A DNA stretch of 64,000 bases, taken from Flavobacterium psychrotolerans. GTDB taxonomy: Bacteria; Bacteroidota; Bacteroidia; Flavobacteriales; Flavobacteriaceae. Shown here one piece after another: positions 42,392 to 51,312 of the stretch. Every line of letters begins with the position of its first letter. The stretch's first letter is position 1. The DNA lies in NCBI RefSeq assembly GCF_003097635.1, contig NZ_QCZI01000006.1, positions 62,001 through 126,000 on the forward strand, read 5' to 3'. Made by a program: the position numbers and the translations under genes. The notes under the pieces are model-generated. The model was not told the DNA's origin, did no database searches, and worked only from the letters and a program-made list of their open reading frames with translations.

Positions 42392-43150
42392 ATGAAAGAC
42401 ATTAAAATTGAGGTAAACGATTTATCCTTATACTATGGAGAAAAAAAGGCATTGAAAGATATTTCAATGATAATCCCGTCCAATAAAGTGACAGCTTTAA
42501 TTGGACCCTCTGGTTGCGGGAAATCAACATTCTTGAGATGCATCAACAGAATGAATGACCTTATTCCAAATGTGACCATTACGGGACAAATGTTGGTAGA
42601 AGGAGTCGATATTTATGATAAAAATGTTGATGTGGTTAACATTAGAAAAAAAATCGGAATGGTTTTCCAAAAATCAAACCCTTTTCCGAAATCCATTTAT
42701 GAAAATGTGGCTTATGGCCCTAGAATCAATGGTATAAAAGATAAAAAGCAACTCGACGAAATTGTGGAAACGTCATTAAGACAAGCTGCCATTTGGGACG
42801 AGTTAAAAGACAGATTGGATGATTCAGCTATGGGGCTTTCGGGCGGACAACAACAACGTTTGTGTATTGGAAGAACACTGGCCGTTAGCCCGGATATAAT
42901 TCTTATGGACGAACCTGCAAGTGCACTTGATCCAATTTCTACTTCAAAAATCGAAGAATTAATTCATGAATTGAAAGAGCAATACACCATCATCATTGTA
43001 ACGCACAACATGCAACAAGCCGCTAGAACCAGTGATTATACCGCTTTTTTCTATTTGGGTGAATTAATAGAAATGGACAAAACCAAATCGATTTTTACCA
43101 AACCATCAAAGAAGCAAACAGAAGATTATATAACGGGAAGATTTGGATAA
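42392..43150 (+). CDS. pstB: phosphate ABC transporter ATP-binding protein PstB
   Basis: 252 residues. Walker [10 protein letters not shown] (38-46), the Q loop in [10 protein letters not shown] near 90, the signature [13 protein letters not shown] near 149-161, Walker [14 protein letters not shown] near 168-180 and the His switch TH near 202. It powers PstCA. It starts 49 bases after pstA; PhoU follows. Confidence 0.95.
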   Translation: MKDIKIEVNDLSLYYGEKKALKDISMIIPSNKVTALIGPSGCGKSTFLRCINRMNDLIPNVTITGQMLVEGVDIYDKNVDVVNIRKKIGMVFQKSNPFPKSIYENVAYGPRINGIKDKKQLDEIVETSLRQAAIWDELKDRLDDSAMGLSGGQQQRLCIGRTLAVSPDIILMDEPASALDPISTSKIEELIHELKEQYTIIIVTHNMQQAARTSDYTAFFYLGELIEMDKTKSIFTKPSKKQTEDYITGRFG

Positions 43151-43191
43151 TTATTAAATTGCAGTATCTTTCAATCTTTAAATTAAAAAAA

Positions 43192-43863
43192 ATGGCATCA
43201 CTTTTAGAAACAGAATTAGCAAAGTTAAGAAGTACAATAATTGAAATCAATAATCTAGCAGAAGCCCAGGTTTTTGAAGCCATGAAGGCATTGCTTTCAG
43301 AGCCAGGTTTTGAAGGGAAAGAGGTAAAAAAAATAGAAAATAAAATAGACAAACTAGACATTAAAATTGAAGACATCTGTCAAGGTATTTTTGCTTTGCA
43401 ACAACCGGTAGCTTCAGATTTAAGATTCATCATGTCTGCCATGCAAATGAGCAATGAGATAGAACGGATAGGCGATTTGGCGGTAAGTATTATAAAAAAG
43501 GCAAAGAATATTAATAAGAAACACGATTTGGCATCAAAATTCAATATTCCTGAAATCGCCAGAGAAATTGAAACCATTACCTTAAAGACTAATGGCTGTT
43601 TTCAGACTTTAAATGAAAATAATATTGGAGAGATTTTTATTTTAAACAATAGTATTAAGCATAAAAGCAGCGAAGCCATTCACCTAATTATTGCCGAAAT
43701 GAAGAGCAATTCTAAAACAATAGTTTCAGGAACTAACTTGGTTATGGTATTAAAACATATAGAGAGAATTGCAGAACATTGTACGAATATTGCCGAATCG
43801 GTTTATTTTATGATCAATGCTAAAATTATCAAGCACGATAAATTCATTGGTAAATCCGAATGA
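43192..43863 (+). CDS. phoU: phosphate signalling protein PhoU
   Basis: Started at the ATG 43192 (MASLLETELAKLRST), which gives 223 residues; the earlier ATG at 43159 adds a run unlike the family. Two three-helix PhoU domains contain the metal-ligand type pattern EIERIGDLAVSIIK near 93 and LKHIERIAEHCTNIAESVYFM near 193. It represses phosphate-starvation signalling by linking PstB with PhoR. The operon ends at the terminator at 43902. Confidence 0.92.
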   Translation: MASLLETELAKLRSTIIEINNLAEAQVFEAMKALLSEPGFEGKEVKKIENKIDKLDIKIEDICQGIFALQQPVASDLRFIMSAMQMSNEIERIGDLAVSIIKKAKNINKKHDLASKFNIPEIAREIETITLKTNGCFQTLNENNIGEIFILNNSIKHKSSEAIHLIIAEMKSNSKTIVSGTNLVMVLKHIERIAEHCTNIAESVYFMINAKIIKHDKFIGKSE

Positions 43864-43901
43864 TTGTTCGTTTTTCCTGATTTAACGCTGAATAAATTTT
43901 A

Positions 43902-43945
43902 AAAATTAGCTTTGTGTCGATTTGATATAAAGCTAATTTTTTTTT
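43902..43945 (+). terminator. bidirectional terminator after phoU
   Basis: AAAATTAGCTTT/AAAGCTAATTTT, a perfect 12-bp stem with a T run, between convergent phoU and the glycosyltransferase gene. Confidence 0.85.
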
Positions 43946-45017
43946 ACGCCGTTTCCTTACTTTTGAAAAAACAGAATAAATTTTTCCAATGAATGGGATT
44001 TTCCTCTGTCCTTAATCCTTTGTACAAATCGATTTCCTGTAAATGACCTAATTTAAAATCGTCTTGCTTGACATAGGGAACGAGGCCTTGTCTCTTTAGT
44101 TTTTTGGCCAAATATTCTTGTTCGTATTGCCCCGGGGTTGGAATGAAGAAAGCCTTTTTACCCAGTTTTGCTAAATCCATTACGGTGGTGTAGCCGGAAC
44201 GGCAAAGGATGATATTACTTTCGTTAAAAGTGTGTTCCAGTTCATCTGACGTCATAAAATTGCAGTACAGAATATTTTTAATCTGTTCTTTTGTCTGATT
44301 GGTTTCAACTTTTCCTTTAATGAAAACGACTTTTCCGTCAAAATCAATTAACTTTTCTTTCAGCAGGTCTTCAAGTATTCCCCGTTGCGGTTCAGGGCCG
44401 GAAAGGATAACCATCAAATCGTATTTTAGGGGAAGTTCTTTTTTCTCCAATCGGCTTAACGGACCAACGTATTTTATTTTAAAGTCAGGTTTTTCTAAAT
44501 GGCCCAATTTCCCAGTTAAATTAGGCGCAGTTTCAAAATCCGGAACCCAGCATTCGTCAAATTTTTTTATAATGTGTTGGTGCAATTTGCTCGTAATCCA
44601 AGTGGTATTTCCCGTCATTACATTCAGTTGATGCGTGATGAAAACCGATGGCACTTTTTTGTTGCAAACCCCCAAACGATTATCCGAAATAATACCAATA
44701 AGATGGTGCTCTTTAGTCCATTTCTTCACTAATTTTTTTTCGGCTAAAATGGCTTGAATCATTTTTGGAGCGTTTTTCAACATTTTCCATTTAAAATAGG
44801 CTCCATTTTTTGCGTATTCAATTTGATAGGATGGCAATTCTAAGGTTTGAAGATGCGGAAATTCTTTTCGAAGCATTTCAAGAGCAACTCCATCCGAAGC
44901 AATTATTGGTGTAAAACCATTTTTTTCTAATGCTTTTATAATGGGAATACAACGCGTGGCGTGGCCCAAACCCCAATTTAATGGTGCAATCAAGATGTTT
45001 CGGGTAGTTAAATTCAC
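43944..45017 (-). CDS. MurG-like glycosyltransferase, function unassigned
   Basis: Started at the GTG at 45017 (VNLTTRNILIAPLNWGLGHATR, 357 residues). An upstream TTG at 45056 lies next to a TATCTTG element that looks like the promoter. The GLGHATRCIPIIKAL loop near 15-29 and the acceptor/donor-site glycine-rich segments LVVILSGPEPQRG and IILCRSGYTTVMDLAKLGKKAFFIPTPGQYEQEYLA belong to the GT-B fold as in MurG and related transferases. It lacks family-wide MurG identity in the N-terminal loop, so the acceptor is not known. It is transcribed divergently from trmB. Confidence 0.75.
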   Translation of the reverse strand: MNLTTRNILIAPLNWGLGHATRCIPIIKALEKNGFTPIIASDGVALEMLRKEFPHLQTLELPSYQIEYAKNGAYFKWKMLKNAPKMIQAILAEKKLVKKWTKEHHLIGIISDNRLGVCNKKVPSVFITHQLNVMTGNTTWITSKLHQHIIKKFDECWVPDFETAPNLTGKLGHLEKPDFKIKYVGPLSRLEKKELPLKYDLMVILSGPEPQRGILEDLLKEKLIDFDGKVVFIKGKVETNQTKEQIKNILYCNFMTSDELEHTFNESNIILCRSGYTTVMDLAKLGKKAFFIPTPGQYEQEYLAKKLKRQGLVPYVKQDDFKLGHLQEIDLYKGLRTEENPIHWKNLFCFFKSKETA

Positions 45018-45088
45018 AATTATTTTTATTAAATTGTTATGTTTTAAAAACTGCAAGATAAAAATAATTCTGGTCTTGTATATTTCCT

Positions 45089-45096
45089 TAGTTTTG
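45089..45096 (+). promoter_or_regulatory. trmB -7 promoter element
   Basis: TAGTTTTG, matching TAnnTTTG, ends 21 bases before the GTG start at 45117. Confidence 0.55.
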
Positions 45097-45116
45097 CCAA
45101 AACATTAAATTAAATC

Positions 45117-45791
45117 GTGGGAAGTAAAAATAAGTTAAAAAGATTCAAAGAGAACGAAACATTTGAGAATGTTTTTCAACCAACAAGAGAAGAAGTGGTT
45201 TCGGGTTCTTTTCCTCTTAAAGGAAAATGGAATGCCGACTTTTTCAAAAATGACAATCCTTTAGTATTAGAGTTGGGTTGCGGAAAAGGCGAGTATTCAG
45301 TGGGTTTAGCCGAGAAATATCCTCAAAAAAACTTCATAGGCATTGATATTAAAGGCGCCCGATTTTGGCGGGGAGCGAAGACGGCCGTCGATGAGGGGAT
45401 GCGCAATGTGGCTTTTATTCGCACACAAATAGAATTGATTGATCACATTTTTGCCGAAAATGAAGTCGATGAAATTTGGATTACTTTTCCAGATCCTCAA
45501 ATTAAATACAAACGTACCAAGCACAGGATGACCAATTCTGAATTTTTACAATTGTATAAAAAAATTCTGAAACCGGACGGTGTGATGAATCTTAAAACTG
45601 ATAGCGAATTCATGCATGGGTACACTTTGGGATTGCTCCATGGCGAAGGACATGAAGTTTTGTATGCCAATCACAATGTCTATGTCAATGAAGGTTCTCC
45701 GGAAGAAGTTACTGCCATTCAAACGTTTTACGAGAAACAATATTTGCAACTAAACAAAGCAATTACGTATATTCGTTTCAAAATTAAATAA
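45117..45791 (+). CDS. trmB: tRNA (guanosine(46)-N7)-methyltransferase
   Basis: 224 residues, starting at GTG. AdoMet-binding LELGCGKGEYSVGLAEKYP near 51-69, NFIGIDIKGARFWRGAK near 71-87, and the tRNA-contacting FPDPQIKYKRTKHRM motif near 124-138. It methylates G46 in the variable loop of tRNA. A LysE-type exporter and an MGMT-like protein follow closely on the same strand. Confidence 0.93.
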   Translation: MGSKNKLKRFKENETFENVFQPTREEVVSGSFPLKGKWNADFFKNDNPLVLELGCGKGEYSVGLAEKYPQKNFIGIDIKGARFWRGAKTAVDEGMRNVAFIRTQIELIDHIFAENEVDEIWITFPDPQIKYKRTKHRMTNSEFLQLYKKILKPDGVMNLKTDSEFMHGYTLGLLHGEGHEVLYANHNVYVNEGSPEEVTAIQTFYEKQYLQLNKAITYIRFKIK

Positions 45792-45792
45792 G

Positions 45793-46425
45793 ATGAGGTT
45801 TGTTTGGCCACTATTTTTCGGATTTTTTTCAGCGGCAATTGGTATCGCACTTCCGGGATTAATTAACATGACGGCGGCAAAAGTGAGCATTCGTGACGGT
45901 CGGGATCGGGCGTTGCTTTTTGTTACAGGAGCCATTATCATCATATTTTTCCAAACGCTGTCGGCCATCCTTTTTGCCCGCTTTATCGATTCCAGGCCAG
46001 ATGTAGTCGTTTTGTTGCGAGAAGTAGGGTTAGCGATATTTATAGCCTTGACCATTTATTTTCTGTTTTTTGCCAAAAAACCAAAAGCAAAGAAAGAAGA
46101 AATGAAAATGCACAGTAAAACCAATCGTTTTTTTCTGGGTATGTTATTATCCGCCCTTAATTTTTTCCCTGTTCCGTATTACGTATTTGTCACTATATCC
46201 TTGTCGTCCTACCGGCTTTTTTCTTTTGACAGGATTGCAATAGCGTTGTTTTTGTCAGGGGTTATTTTGGGCTCCTTTGCTGTTTTTTACTATTACATCA
46301 GTTTCTTTAAAAGAATTGAAGCCAAAACCGATTTTTTCTTCAAAAATATGAACCAAATTATTGGTGCAATCACCGGAATTGTTGCTTTGATTACAATGAT
46401 TACCGTCATAAAATACTATTACTAA
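45793..46425 (+). CDS. LysE family transporter
   Basis: 210 residues with six hydrophobic helices, beginning LFFGFFSAAIGIALPGLINMTAAKVSIRDGRDRALLF, the typical LysE/RhtB N-terminal segment with the conserved PGL and charged loop. Probably exports an amino acid or similar small molecule. It begins one base after the trmB stop. Confidence 0.8.
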   Translation: MRFVWPLFFGFFSAAIGIALPGLINMTAAKVSIRDGRDRALLFVTGAIIIIFFQTLSAILFARFIDSRPDVVVLLREVGLAIFIALTIYFLFFAKKPKAKKEEMKMHSKTNRFFLGMLLSALNFFPVPYYVFVTISLSSYRLFSFDRIAIALFLSGVILGSFAVFYYYISFFKRIEAKTDFFFKNMNQIIGAITGIVALITMITVIKYYY

Positions 46426-46428
46426 AAA

Positions 46429-46752
46429 GTGGAAGCCAATTTTTTTGAAAGGGTATATATTGTAGCGAGACAAATTCCCTACGGCAAAGTCACTTCATAT
46501 GGTGCCATTGCCAGAGCGCTAGGTACCGGACGCTCCGCCCGAATGGTAGGCTGGGCCATGAATGCAGCGCATAATTTGGAAGACGTACCGGCACATCGTG
46601 TGGTGAACAGAAAAGGGTTGTTAACAGGAAAACACCATTTTGACGGGACTAATTTGATGCAGCAATTATTGGAAAACGAAGGGATTGTTGTTGTCGATAA
46701 TCAGATTATGGATTTTGAGAAGGTATTTTGGACTCCAGAAGTGATGTTGTGA
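46429..46752 (+). CDS. MGMT-like protein lacking the alkyl-acceptor Cys
   Basis: 107 residues, starting at GTG. The DNA-binding helix RQIPYGKVTSYGAIARALG and the Arg-finger GRSARMVGWAM are those of O6-alkylguanine transferase. The active-site motif PCHRV instead reads VPAHRVVNRKG (Ala for Cys, near 56). It is thus an alkyltransferase-like protein that can bind but not remove alkyl groups. It may flag damage to other repair pathways, as known for such proteins; here that is inference. It starts three bases after the LysE gene. Confidence 0.8.
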   Translation: MEANFFERVYIVARQIPYGKVTSYGAIARALGTGRSARMVGWAMNAAHNLEDVPAHRVVNRKGLLTGKHHFDGTNLMQQLLENEGIVVVDNQIMDFEKVFWTPEVML

Positions 46753-47355
46753 TTATTTCCCGTTTTTATTTTCATTACCTTTATTTTTTTTATTGGCCAT
46801 CTCTGCAATCCGAATCAAATAGGCTTCAATAGATTCGTTTTCTTCCATCGGAATATTTTCCAACAAACTACTAAAGCCGTCAATTAAATGGGTATATTTC
46901 TTAAAAGTATCTTCAAGTAATTGCTCGTTTTTTGTTTCCCAGTAATTCCCCTCATCGGTAAGGTCAAAATTCTCAAAATAGAGTTTGTTCAAATAATCAA
47001 AAATAGTAATCAGTTGTTTGTGGATTTGAGGGCCGGCAAATTGTGTTTTTACCGAAAGATAATCATCTTCCAATTCGTTTTCGGAAAACGCAGGGTGTTC
47101 TAACTTGTATGGAGCGCACATTTTTCCATTGGAAAGAAAGGTCAGGTACACCGTTTCGCAATTTGGAGGGCTAAAAAAAATGCCATAAATAGAATCGTTA
47201 AAAGAATTGACGGTAAACGCATCGTTTGGAATCGCTTCTTCAAAAACATGGTAGCCCCAATGATTTGCTTTTGCGATATCGGTTACTTCCTCAATCATTT
47301 TTTTTAATGATAGCGGATTTTTTAACGCTCCTTTATAATGAAAACTTAAACCCAT
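46753..47355 (-). CDS. conserved protein of unknown function
   Basis: 200 residues, started at ATG 47355 (MGLSFHYKGALKNP); an upstream TTG at 47376 is less likely. No clear domain is known to me. It is acidic with a Lys/Asn-rich C-terminal tail (MANKKNKGNENKNGK), has no signal peptide and no membrane helix. Orthologues appear widespread in flavobacteria, as I recall the opening GLSFHYKG. It lies convergent with the MGMT-like gene; the stop codons abut. Confidence 0.6.
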   Translation of the reverse strand: MGLSFHYKGALKNPLSLKKMIEEVTDIAKANHWGYHVFEEAIPNDAFTVNSFNDSIYGIFFSPPNCETVYLTFLSNGKMCAPYKLEHPAFSENELEDDYLSVKTQFAGPQIHKQLITIFDYLNKLYFENFDLTDEGNYWETKNEQLLEDTFKKYTHLIDGFSSLLENIPMEENESIEAYLIRIAEMANKKNKGNENKNGK

Positions 47356-47548
47356 AATTGATTTGATGTTTCTCAATAACGAATTTAGCTATTGCATTTT
47401 GAAATCGATACTTTTTTGTAATAAAATTGATTTTAAAAAGTGAATTGAGAATGTCAATAAATACAATCAAAGGGTTTGAGATTATTCAAGTAACTCGTTT
47501 TTTTTAAGTATTTGCTGCCTAAATAGCCTTGAATTTGTGTCTAGGGAA

Positions 47549-49072
47549 TTACTTAACGCCCGCCTTATATTCCAATTCCATCGCGTTAATAATCTCTTTT
47601 ACTTGTTCTTCGCCAATTCTTTTGGCTTTGATTTTTTTGTTTTTGTCTAAAATGTAAATAACAGGAGTCGAATAAATGTCGTATTTATCCTTTAAATTGG
47701 TAAAATGAACCCCGTCATACACGTTTATCCAATCCAGTTTATTTTCTGCAACATAGTCGCGATACTTCTCAAATTCTTGTTGGGTGTATACGCAAAAAAC
47801 CTTGATGTCTTTCTTCTCCTTGAGTAAGGCATGATAGGTTTCTAACAATTTTGGGATTTCAACCTTACAATGACCGCAATCAACATCCCAAAAAACAAGC
47901 ACCAAATAGTCTGCTTTTATGGAATGCAACCTTAAAACCGTTTTTTCTATTTCCTGGCTGTTGGCATAGTACAATTTGGTTACTTCTTCGCTTGTTTTTG
48001 CGGTATCAAAACCCATTTTTGCAATTTTATCATGGCCTTCTATGGTAATCATGGGTAAATCGGGTGCAATTTGCCCTAGCAATAAGGGGCGTAGAATTTC
48101 CGCCCGATTAATAATGTTTTTAACGATATTGTCGTCATTGTAAAGGTCGTTTCCCTTTCCGGTTTTAAAATAATGATCTACAATGTAAACAAAGACTTTG
48201 TCAAAACTCATTATTTTTGACGTTTCATAAGTAGATGTAAAATGCGCTAACAATAGTTTGTACATAATGCTGCTTTGTACTGTTTTGTTCATGATGCGGT
48301 CAATTTCAACCGCAACCGAATCGGGATTTTTTACTACCAAGGCATCAAAATAGCGTTTCATCTTGTTAGCAAAGAAAGGGGTTCGCACCATGCCATCATC
48401 CTGAAAATTCACGTTGTCCCAATAATGTTTCTTGTAATAGTTAAAAACGGCAATACTGTCCGGTCTCCCGTTAGAGGCCTTTGGGACATCTTTAAGTGTT
48501 TTTTCGATTTTCAAGTTTAAAACATCACCAATGTAGCTTCCTTTGGTTTGCTCTAAGAAAGTTTTTTCATAGTTGGCAATGTTTTCGCTAAGTAGCTTTT
48601 GTTTGGCAGTTACTAAAGCGGTAGAATCGGTTTTGCTCATTCCTTTAGTTGTAATCAAAACGGAGTCAAAATTCTTTTTTTGGGAATTGATAAACCGAAT
48701 GTAATCAAAGAAATCATTTTCTTGTTTTGAATTTGGACTATTTAGCGTGGACGTAAATTGAGTCGCTGCATCACTGTTTATCTCGATTTTTTGGGATTGG
48801 TCATCGATAAAAAAATCAAAATAAATACTTTTGTTTTGACCCAAAATCGAATAGATTCCTTTGTCTAATTTGTTTTTTCCTTTAAAAACAATGGAGCCAT
48901 TTTTAATGGGTTTGACCGTGTCTACTAACAAATTTTTGTCAAACTGATAGTAAGTGAGATACACTAATGTGTCCTTGCAATTTTTTAAATTAATTTTAAT
49001 TTCGTGTCCCTGTTGCGCATTTGCATGAGAAAAAAGGGAAAAAATAACAATCGATAAAAATAATTTTTTCAT
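47549..49072 (-). CDS. thioredoxin-like lipid-face or periplasmic protein (DUF4369/DUF5106 type)
   Basis: 507 residues from the ATG at 49072 (MKKLFLSIVIFSLFSHANAQ, a signal peptide of about 20). An N-terminal beta-rich DUF4369-like region (about 25-130, INLKNCKDTLVYLTYYQF) and a helical middle are followed by a thioredoxin-like domain (about 355-507). That domain has the active pair in FWDVDCGHCKVEIPK and the YSTPVIYILDKNKKIKAKR strand. It probably reduces or isomerises disulfides in the periplasm. It stands alone, divergent from mrp. Confidence 0.8.
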   Translation of the reverse strand: MKKLFLSIVIFSLFSHANAQQGHEIKINLKNCKDTLVYLTYYQFDKNLLVDTVKPIKNGSIVFKGKNKLDKGIYSILGQNKSIYFDFFIDDQSQKIEINSDAATQFTSTLNSPNSKQENDFFDYIRFINSQKKNFDSVLITTKGMSKTDSTALVTAKQKLLSENIANYEKTFLEQTKGSYIGDVLNLKIEKTLKDVPKASNGRPDSIAVFNYYKKHYWDNVNFQDDGMVRTPFFANKMKRYFDALVVKNPDSVAVEIDRIMNKTVQSSIMYKLLLAHFTSTYETSKIMSFDKVFVYIVDHYFKTGKGNDLYNDDNIVKNIINRAEILRPLLLGQIAPDLPMITIEGHDKIAKMGFDTAKTSEEVTKLYYANSQEIEKTVLRLHSIKADYLVLVFWDVDCGHCKVEIPKLLETYHALLKEKKDIKVFCVYTQQEFEKYRDYVAENKLDWINVYDGVHFTNLKDKYDIYSTPVIYILDKNKKIKAKRIGEEQVKEIINAMELEYKAGVK

Positions 49073-49277
49073 AATTGGTTTACTATTGAAATAATAGGAT
49101 TTCATAATTAGTACGCTCCAAATATAGTGATTCCGAAAAGCGATGCAATTATGGTGTAAAGTTGAATTTAATTTTCAAACAAAAATAAAATATTTCTTTA
49201 AAAAATAAAAATTTACAATTAAATATAAAAGAGTCAAATTGGATACAATTCTCAAAACATTTTCAATCCATTACCTA

Positions 49278-49307
49278 TTGTTTAAAAAGAATTCGCATTA
49301 TCTTTGC
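49278..49307 (+). promoter_or_regulatory. mrp promoter
   Basis: TTG at 49278-49280, 18 bases, then TATCTTTG at 49299-49306. Both match the Bacteroidota consensus. This is why the ATG at 49347, not the upstream one at 49239, is taken as the start. Confidence 0.75.
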
Positions 49308-49346
49308 AAATTAAAATTAACCTTAATTAAGGGCAAGAAGAACGTT

Positions 49347-50474
49347 ATGAAATTAGATAGAAAAGACATTCTTAAAGCTTTAGAAACGATTACTATAGCT
49401 GGAGAAGGAAAAAATATGGTCGAAAGTGGTGCCGTTGCAAACGTTGTTACTTTTGGAGATGAAGTGGTTGTGGATTTAGTATTACACACACCTGCCATGC
49501 ACATCAAGAAACGAGCAGAGGATGACATCAGAAAGGCAATTCTTGAATTGGTTTCACCCGAAGCAAAAATTAAAATCAATAGTAAAATTGAAGTTCCGGA
49601 CAAACCAGAAATTAAAGGAAAATCGATTCCCGGTATCAAAAACATTGTTGCCGTAGCCTCTGGAAAAGGAGGTGTTGGAAAATCTACCGTTACCGCAAAC
49701 ATAGCTGTATCCCTTGCTAAGATGGGCTTTTCGGTAGGGATTCTTGACGCTGATATTTACGGGCCGTCTATGCCTATTATGTTTGATGTTGAATCTGAAA
49801 AACCAATTTCAGTAGAAATCGATGGCAAATCAAAAATGAAACCGGTAGAAAGCTACGGTATTAAAATACTTTCCATAGGATTTTTTACCTCGCCGAGTCA
49901 AGCCGTAATTTGGCGTGGACCAATGGCTTCAAAAGCGTTAAATCAAATGATTTTTGATGCCGATTGGGGAGAATTAGATTTCTTGTTATTGGATTTACCT
50001 CCAGGAACAGGCGATATTCATCTTTCCATTGTACAATCTTTGCCTATAACCGGCGTCGTGGTTGTGAGTACGCCACAAGCGGTAGCTTTAGCCGATGCCA
50101 GAAAAGGAGTTTCTATGTTCATGTCAGATTCCATAAATGTACCTGTACTCGGAATTATCGAAAACATGGCTTATTTTACACCTGAAGAATTGCCAAACAA
50201 CAAATACCATATCTTCGGAAAAGAAGGAGCCAAGAACTTAGCAGAAGATTTAAAGGTTCCATTCCTTGGAGAAGTTCCAATAGTTCAATCCATTCGTGAG
50301 GCTGGGGATTACGGTCGTCCGGCTGCAATGCAAACGGGTTCTGTTATTGAAACTGTTTTTGAAGAAATCACAAGAAACGTGGTGCGGGAAGTGGTAAGCA
50401 GAAACGAAAGTTTACCTCCTACTGAAGCTGTTAAAATCACGACAATGGCCGGCTGTTCTGCGGTAAAAAAATAG
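49347..50474 (+). CDS. mrp: Mrp/NBP35-family iron-sulfur carrier ATPase
   Basis: 375 residues from the ATG at 49347 (MKLDRKDILKALETI). A short MIP18-like N-terminal domain (about 1-90) precedes the deviant Walker A GKGGVGKST near 106-114. ILDADIYGPSMPIMF and DLPPGTGDIHLS follow, and SIREAGDYGRPAA lies near 313. In classical Mrp a CxxC sits where this protein reads NMAYFTPEELPNNKYHIFGKEGA. The cluster ligands are missing there, while the ATPase parts are intact. It may carry Fe-S differently or act as a regulator. NifU-like and ferredoxin genes follow. Confidence 0.88.
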   Translation: MKLDRKDILKALETITIAGEGKNMVESGAVANVVTFGDEVVVDLVLHTPAMHIKKRAEDDIRKAILELVSPEAKIKINSKIEVPDKPEIKGKSIPGIKNIVAVASGKGGVGKSTVTANIAVSLAKMGFSVGILDADIYGPSMPIMFDVESEKPISVEIDGKSKMKPVESYGIKILSIGFFTSPSQAVIWRGPMASKALNQMIFDADWGELDFLLLDLPPGTGDIHLSIVQSLPITGVVVVSTPQAVALADARKGVSMFMSDSINVPVLGIIENMAYFTPEELPNNKYHIFGKEGAKNLAEDLKVPFLGEVPIVQSIREAGDYGRPAAMQTGSVIETVFEEITRNVVREVVSRNESLPPTEAVKITTMAGCSAVKK

Positions 50475-50556
50475 ATTGTTATGGGTTGGTGAGTAGATTT
50501 TGAAATAATCTACCCATCCAACTATGAACTATCTGACAATCTAATAATCCTAAATT

Positions 50557-50796
50557 ATGACAACAGAAGAATTAACGCGCAATGTCTTAAAAGCACTGGA
50601 AGAAATCAGACCTTTTTTGAATTCTGATGGTGGAGATATTACGCTCATCTCTATCGAGGACAACAAACACGTGAAAGTGCGACTTGAGGGTGCTTGCACC
50701 AGCTGTAGTGTAAACCAAATGACACTTAAAGCAGGAGTAGAAACCACCATAAAAAAGTTTGCTCCACAAATTGAAACGGTGGTCAATATTTTGTAA
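50557..50796 (+). CDS. NifU C-terminal-domain scaffold protein
   Basis: 79 residues. Contains the conserved CxxC of the NifU-like domain in EGACTSCSVNQMTLKAGVE near 49-52 and the preceding GGDITLISIEDNKHVKVRL. It probably acts as a Fe-S cluster carrier. It is 82 bases after mrp. Confidence 0.92.
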   Translation: MTTEELTRNVLKALEEIRPFLNSDGGDITLISIEDNKHVKVRLEGACTSCSVNQMTLKAGVETTIKKFAPQIETVVNIL

Positions 50797-50913
50797 ATCA
50801 TGATTTGAGTTTAATGCTGCAGGAACATTTTTAATAAAATGATTGTGATTTAAAAACCACAGCCAGTATCAGTTAAAAAATAAATAACATAAAACAACCA
50901 ATTTCAAGATATA

Positions 50914-51231
50914 ATGGATGTATTAATAAAAATTAAAGACCGAGAAGGAGTTGTTCATGATTTGCAGGCTCCCACGGATATGGCCATGAACATCATGGAA
51001 TTATGTAAAGCTTATGAACTTCCTGTAGAAGGAACCTGTGGCGGAATGGCCATGTGTGCTTCCTGCCAATGTTACGTTCTCAACGATATTGCTTTGCCAG
51101 AAATGGGGGATGATGAGGAAGCTATGCTTTCGGAGGCATTTTATGTGAAACCGAACAGTCGTTTGGGGTGTCAAATCCCAATCACGGAAAGTTTGGAAGG
51201 ATTGGAACTGGAGTTGGCGCCAGAATCATAA
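50914..51231 (+). CDS. 2Fe-2S ferredoxin
   Basis: 105 residues of the adrenodoxin/ISC type. Cluster ligands: Cys-x5-Cys-x2-Cys in CGGMAMCASCQCY (about 43-52) and the fourth Cys in RLGCQIP near 88. It would supply electrons to Fe-S assembly or hydroxylases. With mrp and the NifU-like gene it makes a small Fe-S group. Confidence 0.92.
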   Translation: MDVLIKIKDREGVVHDLQAPTDMAMNIMELCKAYELPVEGTCGGMAMCASCQCYVLNDIALPEMGDDEEAMLSEAFYVKPNSRLGCQIPITESLEGLELELAPES

Positions 51232-51247
51232 AAATAAGGAGGACTTT

Positions 51248-51308
51248 AAATTCCCCAGAAACAAAAAGGCTTTCATTTCTGAAAAGCCATTTTGTTTCTG
51301 GGGAATTT
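51248..51308. terminator. long bidirectional hairpin between ferredoxin and acyl-CoA dehydrogenase
   Basis: 26-base arms (51248-51273 and 51283-51308) are complementary except for one A-A mismatch, with a 9-base loop. It lies between convergent genes. The stem is far longer than needed for an intrinsic terminator. Confidence 0.75.
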
Positions 51309-51312
51309 CATT

